This document shows positions 17,784 through 25,433 of a stretch of 40,342 bases of DNA, in pieces; within the stretch, counting starts at the first letter, position 1; the number at the start of each line of letters is the position of its first letter. The translations under genes and the position numbers were made by a program. The notes beneath the pieces are model-generated. The model saw only the letters and a program-made list of their open reading frames with translations, made no database searches and had not been told where the DNA came from. Source of the DNA: Oscillospiraceae bacterium (GTDB taxonomy: Bacteria > Bacillota > Clostridia > Oscillospirales > Oscillospiraceae); contig JAAWBD010000006.1 in the NCBI GenBank assembly GCA_022792495.1, forward strand, positions 1 to 40,342. Direction: 5' to 3'.

Positions 17784-18227
17784 ATGAAATTTCATCTGCG
17801 GATCGACCCGATGGCGGAGGAGGAGATCCGCGCTACCGTCCATACCCGCACCGAGCTCATCGATAGGATCGAGGCCCTGGTTCTGGGGGAGGACAGACCG
17901 GAGCGGATCATCGGATATGGGGAGGACGATTGGAGGGAGCTGCGCCTGCGAGACATCGAGTGCATCCTGGTTCAGGAGGACAGAACCTACGCCATCGACG
18001 GACAGGGGGAGAGGTTTCTGCTCAAGGCAAGGCTCTATGAGGTGGAAAAGCTTCTGCCCGACTGCTTTTTTCGGATCAACAAGTCGGCCATCGCCAACCG
18101 GAACCGGATCGAGCGGTTCACCGCAGCCTTCAACGGGGCGGTGGATGTGAGGTTCCAATGCGGCTATCAGGATTATGTGTCCCGGCGGTGCTTCCGGGCC
18201 ATCAAGGAAAGGATGGGAATCAAATGA
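17784..18227 (+). CDS. LytTR family DNA-binding regulator
   Basis: 147 residues with an N-terminal extension of about 45 residues and a C-terminal LytTR domain. Signs are DIECILVQEDRTYAID, RLYEVEKLLPDCFFRINKSAIANRNRI, and a closing SRRCFRAIKERMG; there is no receiver domain. Such proteins bind direct repeats at target promoters. The next gene is a DUF3021 membrane protein that overlaps it, as in LytTR regulatory systems where the membrane partner restrains the regulator. AGGAGG at 17771-17776. Confidence 0.9.
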   Translation: MKFHLRIDPMAEEEIRATVHTRTELIDRIEALVLGEDRPERIIGYGEDDWRELRLRDIECILVQEDRTYAIDGQGERFLLKARLYEVEKLLPDCFFRINKSAIANRNRIERFTAAFNGAVDVRFQCGYQDYVSRRCFRAIKERMGIK

Positions 18228-18649
18228 AGCCTTTGACCAAGACATTTTTTCGCAACGGGTTGATCGCGGCAGGGGGAGGACCGGTGGTGCTGGCCCTGAT
18301 CTACTATTTCTTGGGGAGAAGCGGCGTGATCACAGATCTTGCGGTGGAGGAGGTGGTGCGGGGGATCCTGACAGTGACCCTGCTGGCCTTTATCGCGGGA
18401 GGGACTCCGGTGGTCTATCGGGTGGAATGGCTGAGCCTCATGGCCGCCACGCTGATCCACGCTCTGGTGTTGTATGCGGACTATATCCTGATCTATCTTT
18501 TCAATGGTTGGCTGAAGTATTCCGCTACCCCAGTGCTGGTCTTTACCACCCTTTTCTTTGGGGGATACGCCGTTATCTGGCTGTTTATTTACCGGGGGGT
18601 CAAGGCCAATGTGGAGCGGATTAACCGGGAGATGGGCGGGAAGGGGTGA
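18224..18649 (+). CDS. DUF3021 membrane protein, LytTR partner
   Basis: 141 residues with four predicted membrane helices (about 12-31, 45-66, 71-93, 99-121). Length and hydropathy match DUF3021 proteins that pair with LytTR regulators. Its ATG overlaps the LytTR stop codon (AAATGA), so the two are made together. Likely holds the regulator at the membrane until a signal appears (inference from the family). The signal is unknown. Confidence 0.82.
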   Translation: MKPLTKTFFRNGLIAAGGGPVVLALIYYFLGRSGVITDLAVEEVVRGILTVTLLAFIAGGTPVVYRVEWLSLMAATLIHALVLYADYILIYLFNGWLKYSATPVLVFTTLFFGGYAVIWLFIYRGVKANVERINREMGGKG

Positions 18650-18656
18650 AAAAAGA

Positions 18657-18690
18657 GCGCTCCCATCCTCTGTGGATGGGAGCGCCCTTT
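18657..18690. terminator. bidirectional terminator between DUF3021 gene and ackA
   Basis: A 12-bp stem (18657-18668 with 18674-18685), with A-run on the left and CTTTCTT on the right. Confidence 0.85.
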
Positions 18691-18700
18691 CTTGTAGGTT

Positions 18701-19894
18701 TTATTTTCCGACGATCTCAGCGGTGTCCATGGCGATCATGAGCTCCTCGTTGGTGGGGATCAGCAGCACCTGCACCTTGGAGTCGGGGGCGGAGATCACC
18801 GCCTCCTTGCCCCGGATATTGTTGGCGTCCTCGTCCATCTTGACCCCCATGTACTCCAGTCCCGAGGCGATGGCCATCCGGGCGGCAGCGTCATTCTCGC
18901 CTACACCGGCGGTAAAGACGATGGCGTCCACCCCGCCCATGGCGGCGGCGTAGGCTCCGATATATTTCTTCACGCTGTAATAGAACACATCCAGCGCCAG
19001 CTGAGCCCGGTGGTTGCCCTCGTCAGCGGCGGCGCAGATATCCCGGAAGTCGGAGGACACCCCGGAGATACCCAGTACACCGGACTTCTTGTTGAGGATG
19101 TTCAGCATTTCCTTGATATCGTAGCCATACCGGCCCATGAGATACTCCATGATGGTGGCATCAATATCGCCGGAACGGGTGCCCATGGGGAAGCCGGCCA
19201 AAGGGCCAAGGCCCATGGTGGTGTCCACGCACTTGCCCCCCTTGACAGCGGCCAGGGAGGAGCCGTTGCCCAGGTGGCAGGTGATGATCTTCAGATCCTT
19301 GGCGGGCTTGCCCAGCATATCGGCACACCGGGCGGAGACATAGCGGTGGGAGGTGCCGTGGAAGCCGTAGCGGCGCACCTTGTCCTTCTCATAGTACTCG
19401 TAAGGAATGGCATAGGTGTAGGCCTTCTCGGGCATGGTCATATGGAAGGCGGTGTCAAACACGGCCACCTGGGGGGTGCCGGCCATTACCTTCTGGCAGG
19501 CCTCAATGCCCATAAGATTGGCGGGATTGTGGAGGGGGCCCAGGGGGATGCACTCCTTGATGGCGGCGATACAGGCGTCGTCCACGATGCAGCTCTCAGT
19601 GAAGGCCATGCCGCCGTGGAGCACCCGGTGACCCACCGCGTCGATCTCCTTCACGTCGGCGATGACCCCATGGTCGGGGGAGACCAGGGCGTCCAGCACA
19701 GACTGGATGGCCTCGCCGTGGGTGGGCATGGGGATGTCAGCCTTGTAGTCCTCCCTGCCGGGAACCTTGTGGGTCAGCCGGCCGTCGATGCCAATGCGCT
19801 CGCACAGGCCCTTGGCCAACACATCATGGCTGGTGGAATCCATCAGCTGATATTTGAGGGAGGAACTGCCTGCATTGATAACAAGGATTTTCAT
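18701..19894 (-). CDS. ackA: acetate kinase
   Basis: 397 residues, normal length. The family motifs are [17 protein letters not shown] at the start, the HRVLHGG segment, DTAFHMTMP, and [13 protein letters not shown], then [10 protein letters not shown] and a [10 protein letters not shown] motif. It makes ATP and acetate from acetyl phosphate in fermentation. No pta is next to it. GGAGAG lies about 9 bases before the ATG. Promoter on the minus strand at 20001-20029. Confidence 0.96.
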   Translation of the reverse strand: MKILVINAGSSSLKYQLMDSTSHDVLAKGLCERIGIDGRLTHKVPGREDYKADIPMPTHGEAIQSVLDALVSPDHGVIADVKEIDAVGHRVLHGGMAFTESCIVDDACIAAIKECIPLGPLHNPANLMGIEACQKVMAGTPQVAVFDTAFHMTMPEKAYTYAIPYEYYEKDKVRRYGFHGTSHRYVSARCADMLGKPAKDLKIITCHLGNGSSLAAVKGGKCVDTTMGLGPLAGFPMGTRSGDIDATIMEYLMGRYGYDIKEMLNILNKKSGVLGISGVSSDFRDICAAADEGNHRAQLALDVFYYSVKKYIGAYAAAMGGVDAIVFTAGVGENDAAARMAIASGLEYMGVKMDEDANNIRGKEAVISAPDSKVQVLLIPTNEELMIAMDTAEIVGK

Positions 19895-19976
19895 GGGTGG
19901 AAACTCTCCTTCCGTAATTTAAGGGGCAACCCTTGCCTTTCAGGGGAAAACATGTTACATTCCTTTTATAGGCATA

Positions 19977-20005
19977 TTGTCAAAAATTTGGGATATCCCT
20001 ATTGT
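19977..20005 (+). promoter_or_regulatory. promoter of tmcAL
   Basis: TTGTCA (19977-19982), 17 bases, TATTGT (20000-20005). It overlaps the ackA promoter's -10 on the other strand. Confidence 0.5.
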
Positions 20006-20029
20006 ATCTCTTTTTCGTCAAAAGGACAA
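20001..20029 (-). promoter_or_regulatory. promoter of ackA
   Basis: TTGTCC (20024-20029), 17 bases, TACAAT (20001-20006) on the minus strand. A long leader of about 100 bases follows. Confidence 0.6.
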
Positions 20030-20070
20030 CTCCTTTTTTCTCAAAAAGGAAAAAAGTCAGGAGGAGCGCC

Positions 20071-21249
20071 ATGAATGCCGTGGGTATCGTCGCCGAATAT
20101 AACCCCTTTCACTCCGGTCATGCCTATCAGCTCGCCCAGACCCGGCGCTTGCTGGGGGAGGACAGGCCCGTGGTCTGTGTCATGTCGGGCAGCTGGGTGC
20201 AGCGGGGGGAGTGCGCCCTCACCGACAAATGGACGCGGGCCGCCATGGCCCTGGAGGGGGGAGCGGATCTGATCCTGGAGCTGCCCCTGCCCTGGGCCAT
20301 CTCCTCGGCGGAGGGCTTTGCCCGGGGGGCGGTGGCGGCGCTGAAGGCCACAGGGGTGGTGGACGCCCTCTCTTTTGGCAGCGAGAGCGGCGACCTGGCG
20401 GCCTTGAAGCGAATCGCGGCGGTTCTGGACAGCCCGGAATACCGGGATATCCTCCGCGCGCAGCTTGGCAGGGGAGACTCCTTTGCCCTTGTCCGCCAGC
20501 GGGCGGCCCAGGAGCTGCTGGGGCGGGAGGGGAGCCTGCTCCAAAGCCCCAATGACAGTCTGGGGGTGGAATACCTTCGGGCGGCGGGGGGAGAGCTGGC
20601 GGCGGTGGCGGTTCCCCGGCTGGGGGCTGCTCATGACAGCCCGGATCCGGAGGGGGGATACGCCTCCGCAACCTACCTGCGGGAGCGGCTGCGCCGGGGG
20701 GAGGAGGCCTCCGCATTTCTGGGAGGAGGGGCCTCCAAGCTGTTAAACAGGGCGGGGATAGCCCGGATGGAACATATAGAGCGGGGGATCCTTTCCCGCT
20801 TGCGGCAGATGGGACAGGCCGACTGGGCCACCCTTCCGGACAGCGGCGGGGCGGAGGGGCTTCCCGCCCGCCTGGTCAAGGCTGCGGGGCAGGCGGAGAG
20901 CCTGGAGGAGTTTTACGCCCGAGCCAAGACCCGCCGCTATGCCCATGCCCGCATCCGCCGCCTGGCCCTCTGGGCGTTCCTGGAACTGAAGGCGGAGGAT
21001 CGCCCGGCTTCCGGCCCTGCCTATCTTCGGGTTTTGGGAATGAACAGTCGGGGGAAGGGGCTTTTGCGGGAGATGAAGGGGCGGGCGGAGCTGCCCATCC
21101 TTACCAAGCCCGCCCACATCCGAGAGCTGGGGGATGAGGCCCAGGCCCTTTTTGCCCTGGAGTGCCGGGGCACCGATCTTTTTGGACTCTGCTTTGATAA
21201 AATAAAGCCCTGCGGCGCCGATTACACCACAGGGCCTGTTATTCTTTGA
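20071..21249 (+). CDS. tmcAL: tRNA(Met) cytidine acetate ligase TmcAL
   Basis: 392 residues starting MNAVGIVAEYNPFHSGHAYQL, with the HxxH nucleotidyltransferase-like motif, then VCVMSGSWVQRGE and LQSPNDSLGVEYL. This matches TmcAL (YlbM), which uses acetate and ATP to form N4-acetylcytidine at the wobble base of elongator tRNA-Met. Position next to acetate kinase is fitting. AGGAGG at 20059-20064 is about 6 bases before the ATG. Its end is 1 base from the convergent membrane gene. Confidence 0.92.
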   Translation: MNAVGIVAEYNPFHSGHAYQLAQTRRLLGEDRPVVCVMSGSWVQRGECALTDKWTRAAMALEGGADLILELPLPWAISSAEGFARGAVAALKATGVVDALSFGSESGDLAALKRIAAVLDSPEYRDILRAQLGRGDSFALVRQRAAQELLGREGSLLQSPNDSLGVEYLRAAGGELAAVAVPRLGAAHDSPDPEGGYASATYLRERLRRGEEASAFLGGGASKLLNRAGIARMEHIERGILSRLRQMGQADWATLPDSGGAEGLPARLVKAAGQAESLEEFYARAKTRRYAHARIRRLALWAFLELKAEDRPASGPAYLRVLGMNSRGKGLLREMKGRAELPILTKPAHIRELGDEAQALFALECRGTDLFGLCFDKIKPCGADYTTGPVIL

Positions 21250-21250
21250 C

Positions 21251-21961
21251 TCAGGATATCTCCTCCGCCTTGGGATCCTTCAGCCGGTTCATGATGGCCT
21301 CCTCGATCCTGTCTCCATAGCGGAGGATACCCAGGAAGAGCGCCGCTCCCCCCACTCCCAGCAGCGCCATACCCCACCAGGGGATGGTCATTACTGAGCT
21401 TCCCACCGCGGCGGAGACCAGCAGTCCCCAGGGCCGGCCTAGAAGCACCAGGAACAGGAACCGCCGGAAGGGGATCTCGGTAAGTCCCGCCATGATGCAC
21501 AGCAGGTCGTCGGGGAAGAAGGGGAACAGAAAGGCCAGAAACAGAAAGATGTCCCGCTTTCTCCGGATCATATCACCGTACCGCTCCCAGGCCTTTCCGC
21601 TGATAAACCGCTGGGCGAAGGTTTGTCCCAGCCTCCGGCTGAGCTGAAAGACAATAATGGAGCCCAGGATCACTGCGGCGGTGGTAATGAGGAAGGAGAC
21701 CCAGCAGCCGAATAGCAACCCTCCCGCCACCGTAGTCAGATTGCTGGGGATAGGGGCCACGATCACCGAGATGAGCTGAAGCAGGAAAAAGACTAAATGA
21801 GAATAGGGTGCGAACTGTCGGATATAGTCCTGCATCCCCTGGGGGGAGTGGACGACCTGAAAAAAGCCTGTGGCCCAAAGCCCCCAGCAAAGAAAAAGAA
21901 ACAGCAAAAGGACAGCGGCCAACGCCGCTGTCCTTTTGAGTTGACGATGATTCCCATTCAT
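21251..21961 (-). CDS. TVP38/TMEM64 (DedA-superfamily) membrane protein
   Basis: 236 residues with about six membrane segments. The SNARE-assoc/VTT core is visible in LISVIVAPIPSNLTTVAGGLLFG and the FLFPFFPDDLLCIMAGL motif. Family members are thought to move or scramble lipids; the substrate here is unknown. The ATG at 21961 has AAGGAGG 8 bases upstream. Codons 8-18 form a perfect hairpin described separately. Confidence 0.88.
   Translation of the reverse strand: MNGNHRQLKRTAALAAVLLLFLFLCWGLWATGFFQVVHSPQGMQDYIRQFAPYSHLVFFLLQLISVIVAPIPSNLTTVAGGLLFGCWVSFLITTAAVILGSIIVFQLSRRLGQTFAQRFISGKAWERYGDMIRRKRDIFLFLAFLFPFFPDDLLCIMAGLTEIPFRRFLFLVLLGRPWGLLVSAAVGSSVMTIPWWGMALLGVGGAALFLGILRYGDRIEEAIMNRLKDPKAEEIS
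21905..21938 (-). promoter_or_regulatory. 15-bp perfect hairpin inside the 5' coding part of the TVP38 gene
   Basis: 21905-21919 pairs with 21924-21938 around a 4-base loop; the 3' arm ends in TTTTG on the minus strand. It resembles an intrinsic terminator or translational block early in the gene. Confidence 0.55.
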
Positions 21962-22081
21962 CCTGTCCGCCTCCTTGGTTATCTTTTTTGGATACCAACA
22001 GGATAGCACAGATGTCAGGATAAAATCCATATATAAAATCAAACGATTTTCTTAAAAATGGTATAAGAGGAAAATGGGGAC

Positions 22082-22111
22082 AAAAAAACCACACCCGAAG
22101 TCAAGGTGTGG
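22082..22111 (-). terminator. terminator of the 27-residue peptide gene
   Basis: CCACACC / GGTGTGG stem (22089-22095 with 22105-22111) followed by seven T on the minus strand. Confidence 0.85.
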
Positions 22112-22138
22112 AAAATCATCTCCTTGGCTGTTCGGGGA

Positions 22139-22222
22139 TCATCGTTGACTGGGGGTGATGGTGGTGCGATCAAAGATCAGGTCATCCACATCATCCACAC
22201 GGCGGTCGGAATCAAAAATCAT
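22139..22222 (-). CDS. 27-residue acidic peptide, unknown
   Basis: ORF MIFDSDRRVDDVDDLIFD followed by RTTITPSQR. Seven Asp and four Arg, no Cys, no leader, no membrane segment. It is a complete single-gene unit: sigma-A promoter (22255-22283), AAAGGAGGG with spacing near 7, the ORF, and a strong terminator. The predicted transcript is about 165 bases. I recognise no family. The transcript might instead be a small RNA, but the ribosome site is strong evidence for translation. Confidence 0.65.
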   Translation of the reverse strand: MIFDSDRRVDDVDDLIFDRTTITPSQR

Positions 22223-22254
22223 GGCAGAACCCTCCTTTCTTTATTCTATTGTAA

Positions 22255-22283
22255 AGTATAACCCCCTCCTTTGGGAAAGTCAA
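22255..22283 (-). promoter_or_regulatory. sigma-A promoter of the 27-residue peptide gene
   Basis: TTGACT (22278-22283), 17 bases, TATACT (22255-22260). Confidence 0.8.
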
Positions 22284-22366
22284 GGGGTGCTTCGTCATTG
22301 TTACCTAATTGTAATATTTGTATCCCATATCAATTTGTGAATTAAGGAGAAAAAAGGAAAAGAAGG

Positions 22367-22394
22367 GGAGGGACAGCCACGGGGCCGCCCCTCC
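22367..22394 (-). terminator. probable terminator of fbp
   Basis: 12-base stem (22367-22378 with 22383-22394, two G-U pairs), then CCTTCTTTTCC on the minus strand. Confidence 0.65.
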
Positions 22395-22410
22395 GCAACA
22401 TACCTTTATT

Positions 22411-24363
22411 CTATTCACCCTGCTCCTTAATAGTACCTTCCCGGTAGGCGGTGAGCAGATCCTGAAGCTGGCCGATCTGCTCCCGAAGCCTAGCGCCTGT
22501 GTCGGTATCGCCCACCAGCATCCGCCGGGGCATATTTTCTACGATGCGCACCCTGGGGGCACTGTCCCGGGGATTCTCCATGATCTGCTCATAGGGCTTG
22601 TGCTGTGCCAAGGCCAGGTGGTGGGAGTTGTAGATAAGGGTGTAGCCCCCGAAGCCGGTCTGCCGCTGGTAGGCCTTGGAGATACCCCCGTCGATCACAA
22701 AGAGCAGCCCCTCCCCACGGATGGGGCTTTCCCCCTCCTTCTCCTTCACCGGCACATGGCCGTTGACGATATGGGAGCGGGAGGGCTCCAGACCAAACTC
22801 CCGGAGGATGGTCTCGCAGGTGGAGCGGCTCTTCACCAAGGAGTAGTAAGGATTATAGACCTCCTTGTGGGTATCCTTGTCGGCGATAAAATACCGCTCG
22901 AAGGTGGACAGCTTGCTCTTGCCGAAGAGGGGGGACTTGGGCCCCGCCCACAGGTACCAGAAAAAGTCCACCGCGCTCTCCCGTTCCTTTGAGCCCTTGG
23001 CGCTGAAAAAGGCGGTGCGGACCTTGGCGTCCAGGGCGTCCAGGTAGGCCTTGCCCGTCAGCTCCTGTCCATCCAGGGTGACGGTCTCGAATTTCCCATC
23101 CTCCGTCATGGGGATGCACCCGTGGTAAAGGAGGTTCCCGTTGACCACCTTGTACATCCCCCCGTGGCTCAGCAGGAACCGGACATGCTTTTTCAGCAGG
23201 GTGCTGTGCCGGAAGGAGGCGGTGAGCCGATCCATCAGCTCCTGTTCCCCAGCGGTGAGGGCGGTGGGATCCGCGGGATCCACAGTGGGGAAGGAGCAGT
23301 CCAGCATCTCATAGCTTCGGCCGTCCACCGTCACCGTTCCGGCGGCAAAGTCTACCTGGGGCAGAAGGAGCCGGAGATCCATGTGGTATTCCGGGTGCCG
23401 CTTCAGAAGCTGGCACTCCAGCTTGAATTCAATGACCGCCATGGCCTTGTGCATCTTGGAGGCCAGCTCGCTCTCCACCGGGTCATAGATGTTCTCGTCC
23501 AGAACGTGGGGGGTAAACCGCTGACAGGGGTCGTCTCTGTAAACCTCGGCGGCGAACATGGACAGGGGCCGGAGATTGATGCCGTATCCGTCCTCCAGCT
23601 GGTCGAAGTTGTTGTAGCTCACGCACCGCCGCAGTACGCTGGCCACGCAGGCCTGGTTGCCGGCGAAGGCGCCCAGCCAGCCGATATCGTGGTTGCCCCA
23701 CTGGACGTCCACATCGTGAAAGTGCCGCAGCTCCTCCAGGATCCGGTCGGCGTGGGGCCCCCGGTCAAAGATGTCCCCGATGATGTGGAGGTTATCTACG
23801 GCGCACTCCTTGATAAGCTGGCAGAACTGGACGATAAAGGCGTCGGAGGTGCCGGTAGAGACGATGGAGGCGATGATCTCCTCATAATACCGATCTTTGC
23901 TGTCGTCAGCGTCGGCGTGAAGGAGCTCGTCAATGATGTAGGAGAAGCTGGCGGGGATCTTTTTCCGCACCTTGGAACGGGTATACTTAGCGGATACGGT
24001 CTGGCATACCTGCACCAGCCGGTAGATGGCGATCCGGCACCAGTTGTCATACTCCTGGGCCTCCATCTCCGCCTGGAGCCGGGTCAGGGTGCCGGCGGGA
24101 TCGTAGATGAGCATGGCCAGTTCATCCCGCTCCTTCTCCGAGACGGAACGGGCAAAAAGGTAGTCGATCTTATCCCGAATAATGCCGGACGCGCTGGAAA
24201 GAAGGTAGCTGAAGGCCTCGTATTCCCCGTGAAGATCGCTGAAAAAGTATTCGGTTCCCTTGGGAAGGCGGCAGATAGCGTTGAGATTGATGATCTCCGC
24301 AGAGGCTGCCAGAGCGGTGGGATAGTTGCGGGAGAGGAGCTGCAGGTAGCTGAGATCGGTCAT
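22411..24363 (-). CDS. fbp: fructose-1,6-bisphosphatase class III
   Basis: 650 residues, the characteristic large size of the Firmicutes class III enzyme, which hydrolyses fructose-1,6-bisphosphate for gluconeogenesis. Metallophosphatase motifs appear in order: FSDLHGEYEAF, IIGDIFDRGPHADRIL, WGNHDIGWLGA, and HGGMYKV / VNGHVPV. GGAGG lies 8 bases before ATG at 24363. It sits 58 bases after the pseudouridine synthase gene, with a possible promoter in the gap. Confidence 0.95.
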   Translation of the reverse strand: MTDLSYLQLLSRNYPTALAASAEIINLNAICRLPKGTEYFFSDLHGEYEAFSYLLSSASGIIRDKIDYLFARSVSEKERDELAMLIYDPAGTLTRLQAEMEAQEYDNWCRIAIYRLVQVCQTVSAKYTRSKVRKKIPASFSYIIDELLHADADDSKDRYYEEIIASIVSTGTSDAFIVQFCQLIKECAVDNLHIIGDIFDRGPHADRILEELRHFHDVDVQWGNHDIGWLGAFAGNQACVASVLRRCVSYNNFDQLEDGYGINLRPLSMFAAEVYRDDPCQRFTPHVLDENIYDPVESELASKMHKAMAVIEFKLECQLLKRHPEYHMDLRLLLPQVDFAAGTVTVDGRSYEMLDCSFPTVDPADPTALTAGEQELMDRLTASFRHSTLLKKHVRFLLSHGGMYKVVNGNLLYHGCIPMTEDGKFETVTLDGQELTGKAYLDALDAKVRTAFFSAKGSKERESAVDFFWYLWAGPKSPLFGKSKLSTFERYFIADKDTHKEVYNPYYSLVKSRSTCETILREFGLEPSRSHIVNGHVPVKEKEGESPIRGEGLLFVIDGGISKAYQRQTGFGGYTLIYNSHHLALAQHKPYEQIMENPRDSAPRVRIVENMPRRMLVGDTDTGARLREQIGQLQDLLTAYREGTIKEQGE

Positions 24364-24394
24364 GAGGGGTACCTCCGAAATGAAGTGGTGGAGA

Positions 24395-24416
24395 GATTGT
24401 AACACGGTTTACAATC
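24395..24416. repeat. inverted repeat upstream of fbp
   Basis: GATTGTAA / TTACAATC with a 6-base spacer; the right arm on the minus strand contains a TACAAT -10-like box. A possible operator. Confidence 0.45.
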
Positions 24417-24421
24417 TTTGG

Positions 24422-25300
24422 TCATAATGGGGCGAAAAACCGGGGAAAAACCCTTCGAAAAGGTTCAGGCGCCGGAGCGGTAAATGTGAGGATCTTTTTG
24501 CTGTCGGGATGGGTGAGGGATAGCTGATAGGCATGAAGGCCCAGCCGCCTCATGGGATCGGTCTCAGCCCCATACTTTTTATCCCCCGCAACCGGGTGTC
24601 CCAGCTCGGAAAGATGGGCCCGGATCTGATTTTTTCGCCCGGTGGAGAGCTCCACATCCAGAAGGGCGTAGCCCTTTTTTCGGGACATAACGGCGTATTG
24701 AGTCACGGCCTCCTTGCCCGGTTCACCCTTGGCAGAGTATACCTTGTAGGCCTTGGTTTCCGTGAGGCGGGAGCGGCAGATCCCGCTGTCAGGCAGTTCC
24801 TCCCCCTCCACGATGGCCCAATAGCCCCGCTTTTTTACCAGTCCGTTCCAATTTTCCTGCAGCTTATCCTTCAGATCCTGGCTTTTGGAGAATAAAAGGA
24901 CACCGGAGGTATCCCGATCCAGGCGGTGCACCACAAAAAGCCGGGAGCGGGGATCCCGGGAGCGGAGATGATCAGCGGTTATGCGGTAGGCCGTACGGCT
25001 TTTCTGGGTGTCGGTGGACACTGAGAGAAGGCCGGCGGGCTTGTGGATCACCAGCAGATCTCTGTCCTCATAAAGGACGGGGAAGGGAAGGGGACCTCCC
25101 TTGGCCTGGGGCAAAAGGGTCACCGTCTGGCCGGGGGAGAGGGGAAGGTCGAACTGCCGCTGGGGAACGTTGTCCACCAGAACCTGCCCCCGAGAGAGCA
25201 GATGCTTGACGCTGTTTCTAGACTGGCCGGAGACGTGTAAAAGCAAAAAATCCAGCAGGGAGGCGGGCTCCTCTACCGGGAAAAGGGTTTCCTTTTTCAT
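24422..25300 (-). CDS. RluA-family pseudouridine synthase
   Basis: 292 residues with an N-terminal S4 RNA-binding domain (NSVKHLLSRGQVLVDN, about 30-45) and the catalytic domain carrying VVHRLDRDTSGVLLFSK with the active Asp. The HLSELGHPVAGDKKYG motif near the end is typical too. It converts uridines to pseudouridine in rRNA or tRNA; which site is unknown. The second ATG at 25300 has AAGGAGGGG at the right distance. Promoter at 25326-25354. Confidence 0.93.
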   Translation of the reverse strand: MKKETLFPVEEPASLLDFLLLHVSGQSRNSVKHLLSRGQVLVDNVPQRQFDLPLSPGQTVTLLPQAKGGPLPFPVLYEDRDLLVIHKPAGLLSVSTDTQKSRTAYRITADHLRSRDPRSRLFVVHRLDRDTSGVLLFSKSQDLKDKLQENWNGLVKKRGYWAIVEGEELPDSGICRSRLTETKAYKVYSAKGEPGKEAVTQYAVMSRKKGYALLDVELSTGRKNQIRAHLSELGHPVAGDKKYGAETDPMRRLGLHAYQLSLTHPDSKKILTFTAPAPEPFRRVFPRFFAPL

Positions 25301-25325
25301 AAGCCCCTCCTTGTTGGTTTTTTTC

Positions 25326-25354
25326 ATTATACTCTATCGGCAGAAAAGAATCAA
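25326..25354 (-). promoter_or_regulatory. sigma-A promoter of the pseudouridine synthase-fbp unit
   Basis: TTGATT (25349-25354), 17 bases, TATAAT (25326-25331). Confidence 0.75.
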
Positions 25355-25376
25355 GGGAACAATTCCGGAAAAACCT

Positions 25377-25405
25377 TTGAGAAAAGGCGGGGATGATGGT
25401 ATAAT
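25377..25405 (+). promoter_or_regulatory. sigma-A promoter of the SLH-GH5 gene
   Basis: TTGAGA (25377-25382), 17 bases, TATAAT (25400-25405). Confidence 0.7.
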
Positions 25406-25433
25406 CGGGATATCCGGAAAAGGGAGTGATTCC

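Noticed and set aside
17123-18245. Two minus-strand ORFs over RNHCP and LytTR genes
   Set aside because: Opposite recognised genes with good ribosome sites; no start signals of their own.
23122-24402. 426-residue plus-strand ORF opposite fbp
   Set aside because: Antisense shadow of a well-supported gene in GC-rich codons; low-complexity Gly/Val/Asp composition and no ribosome site.
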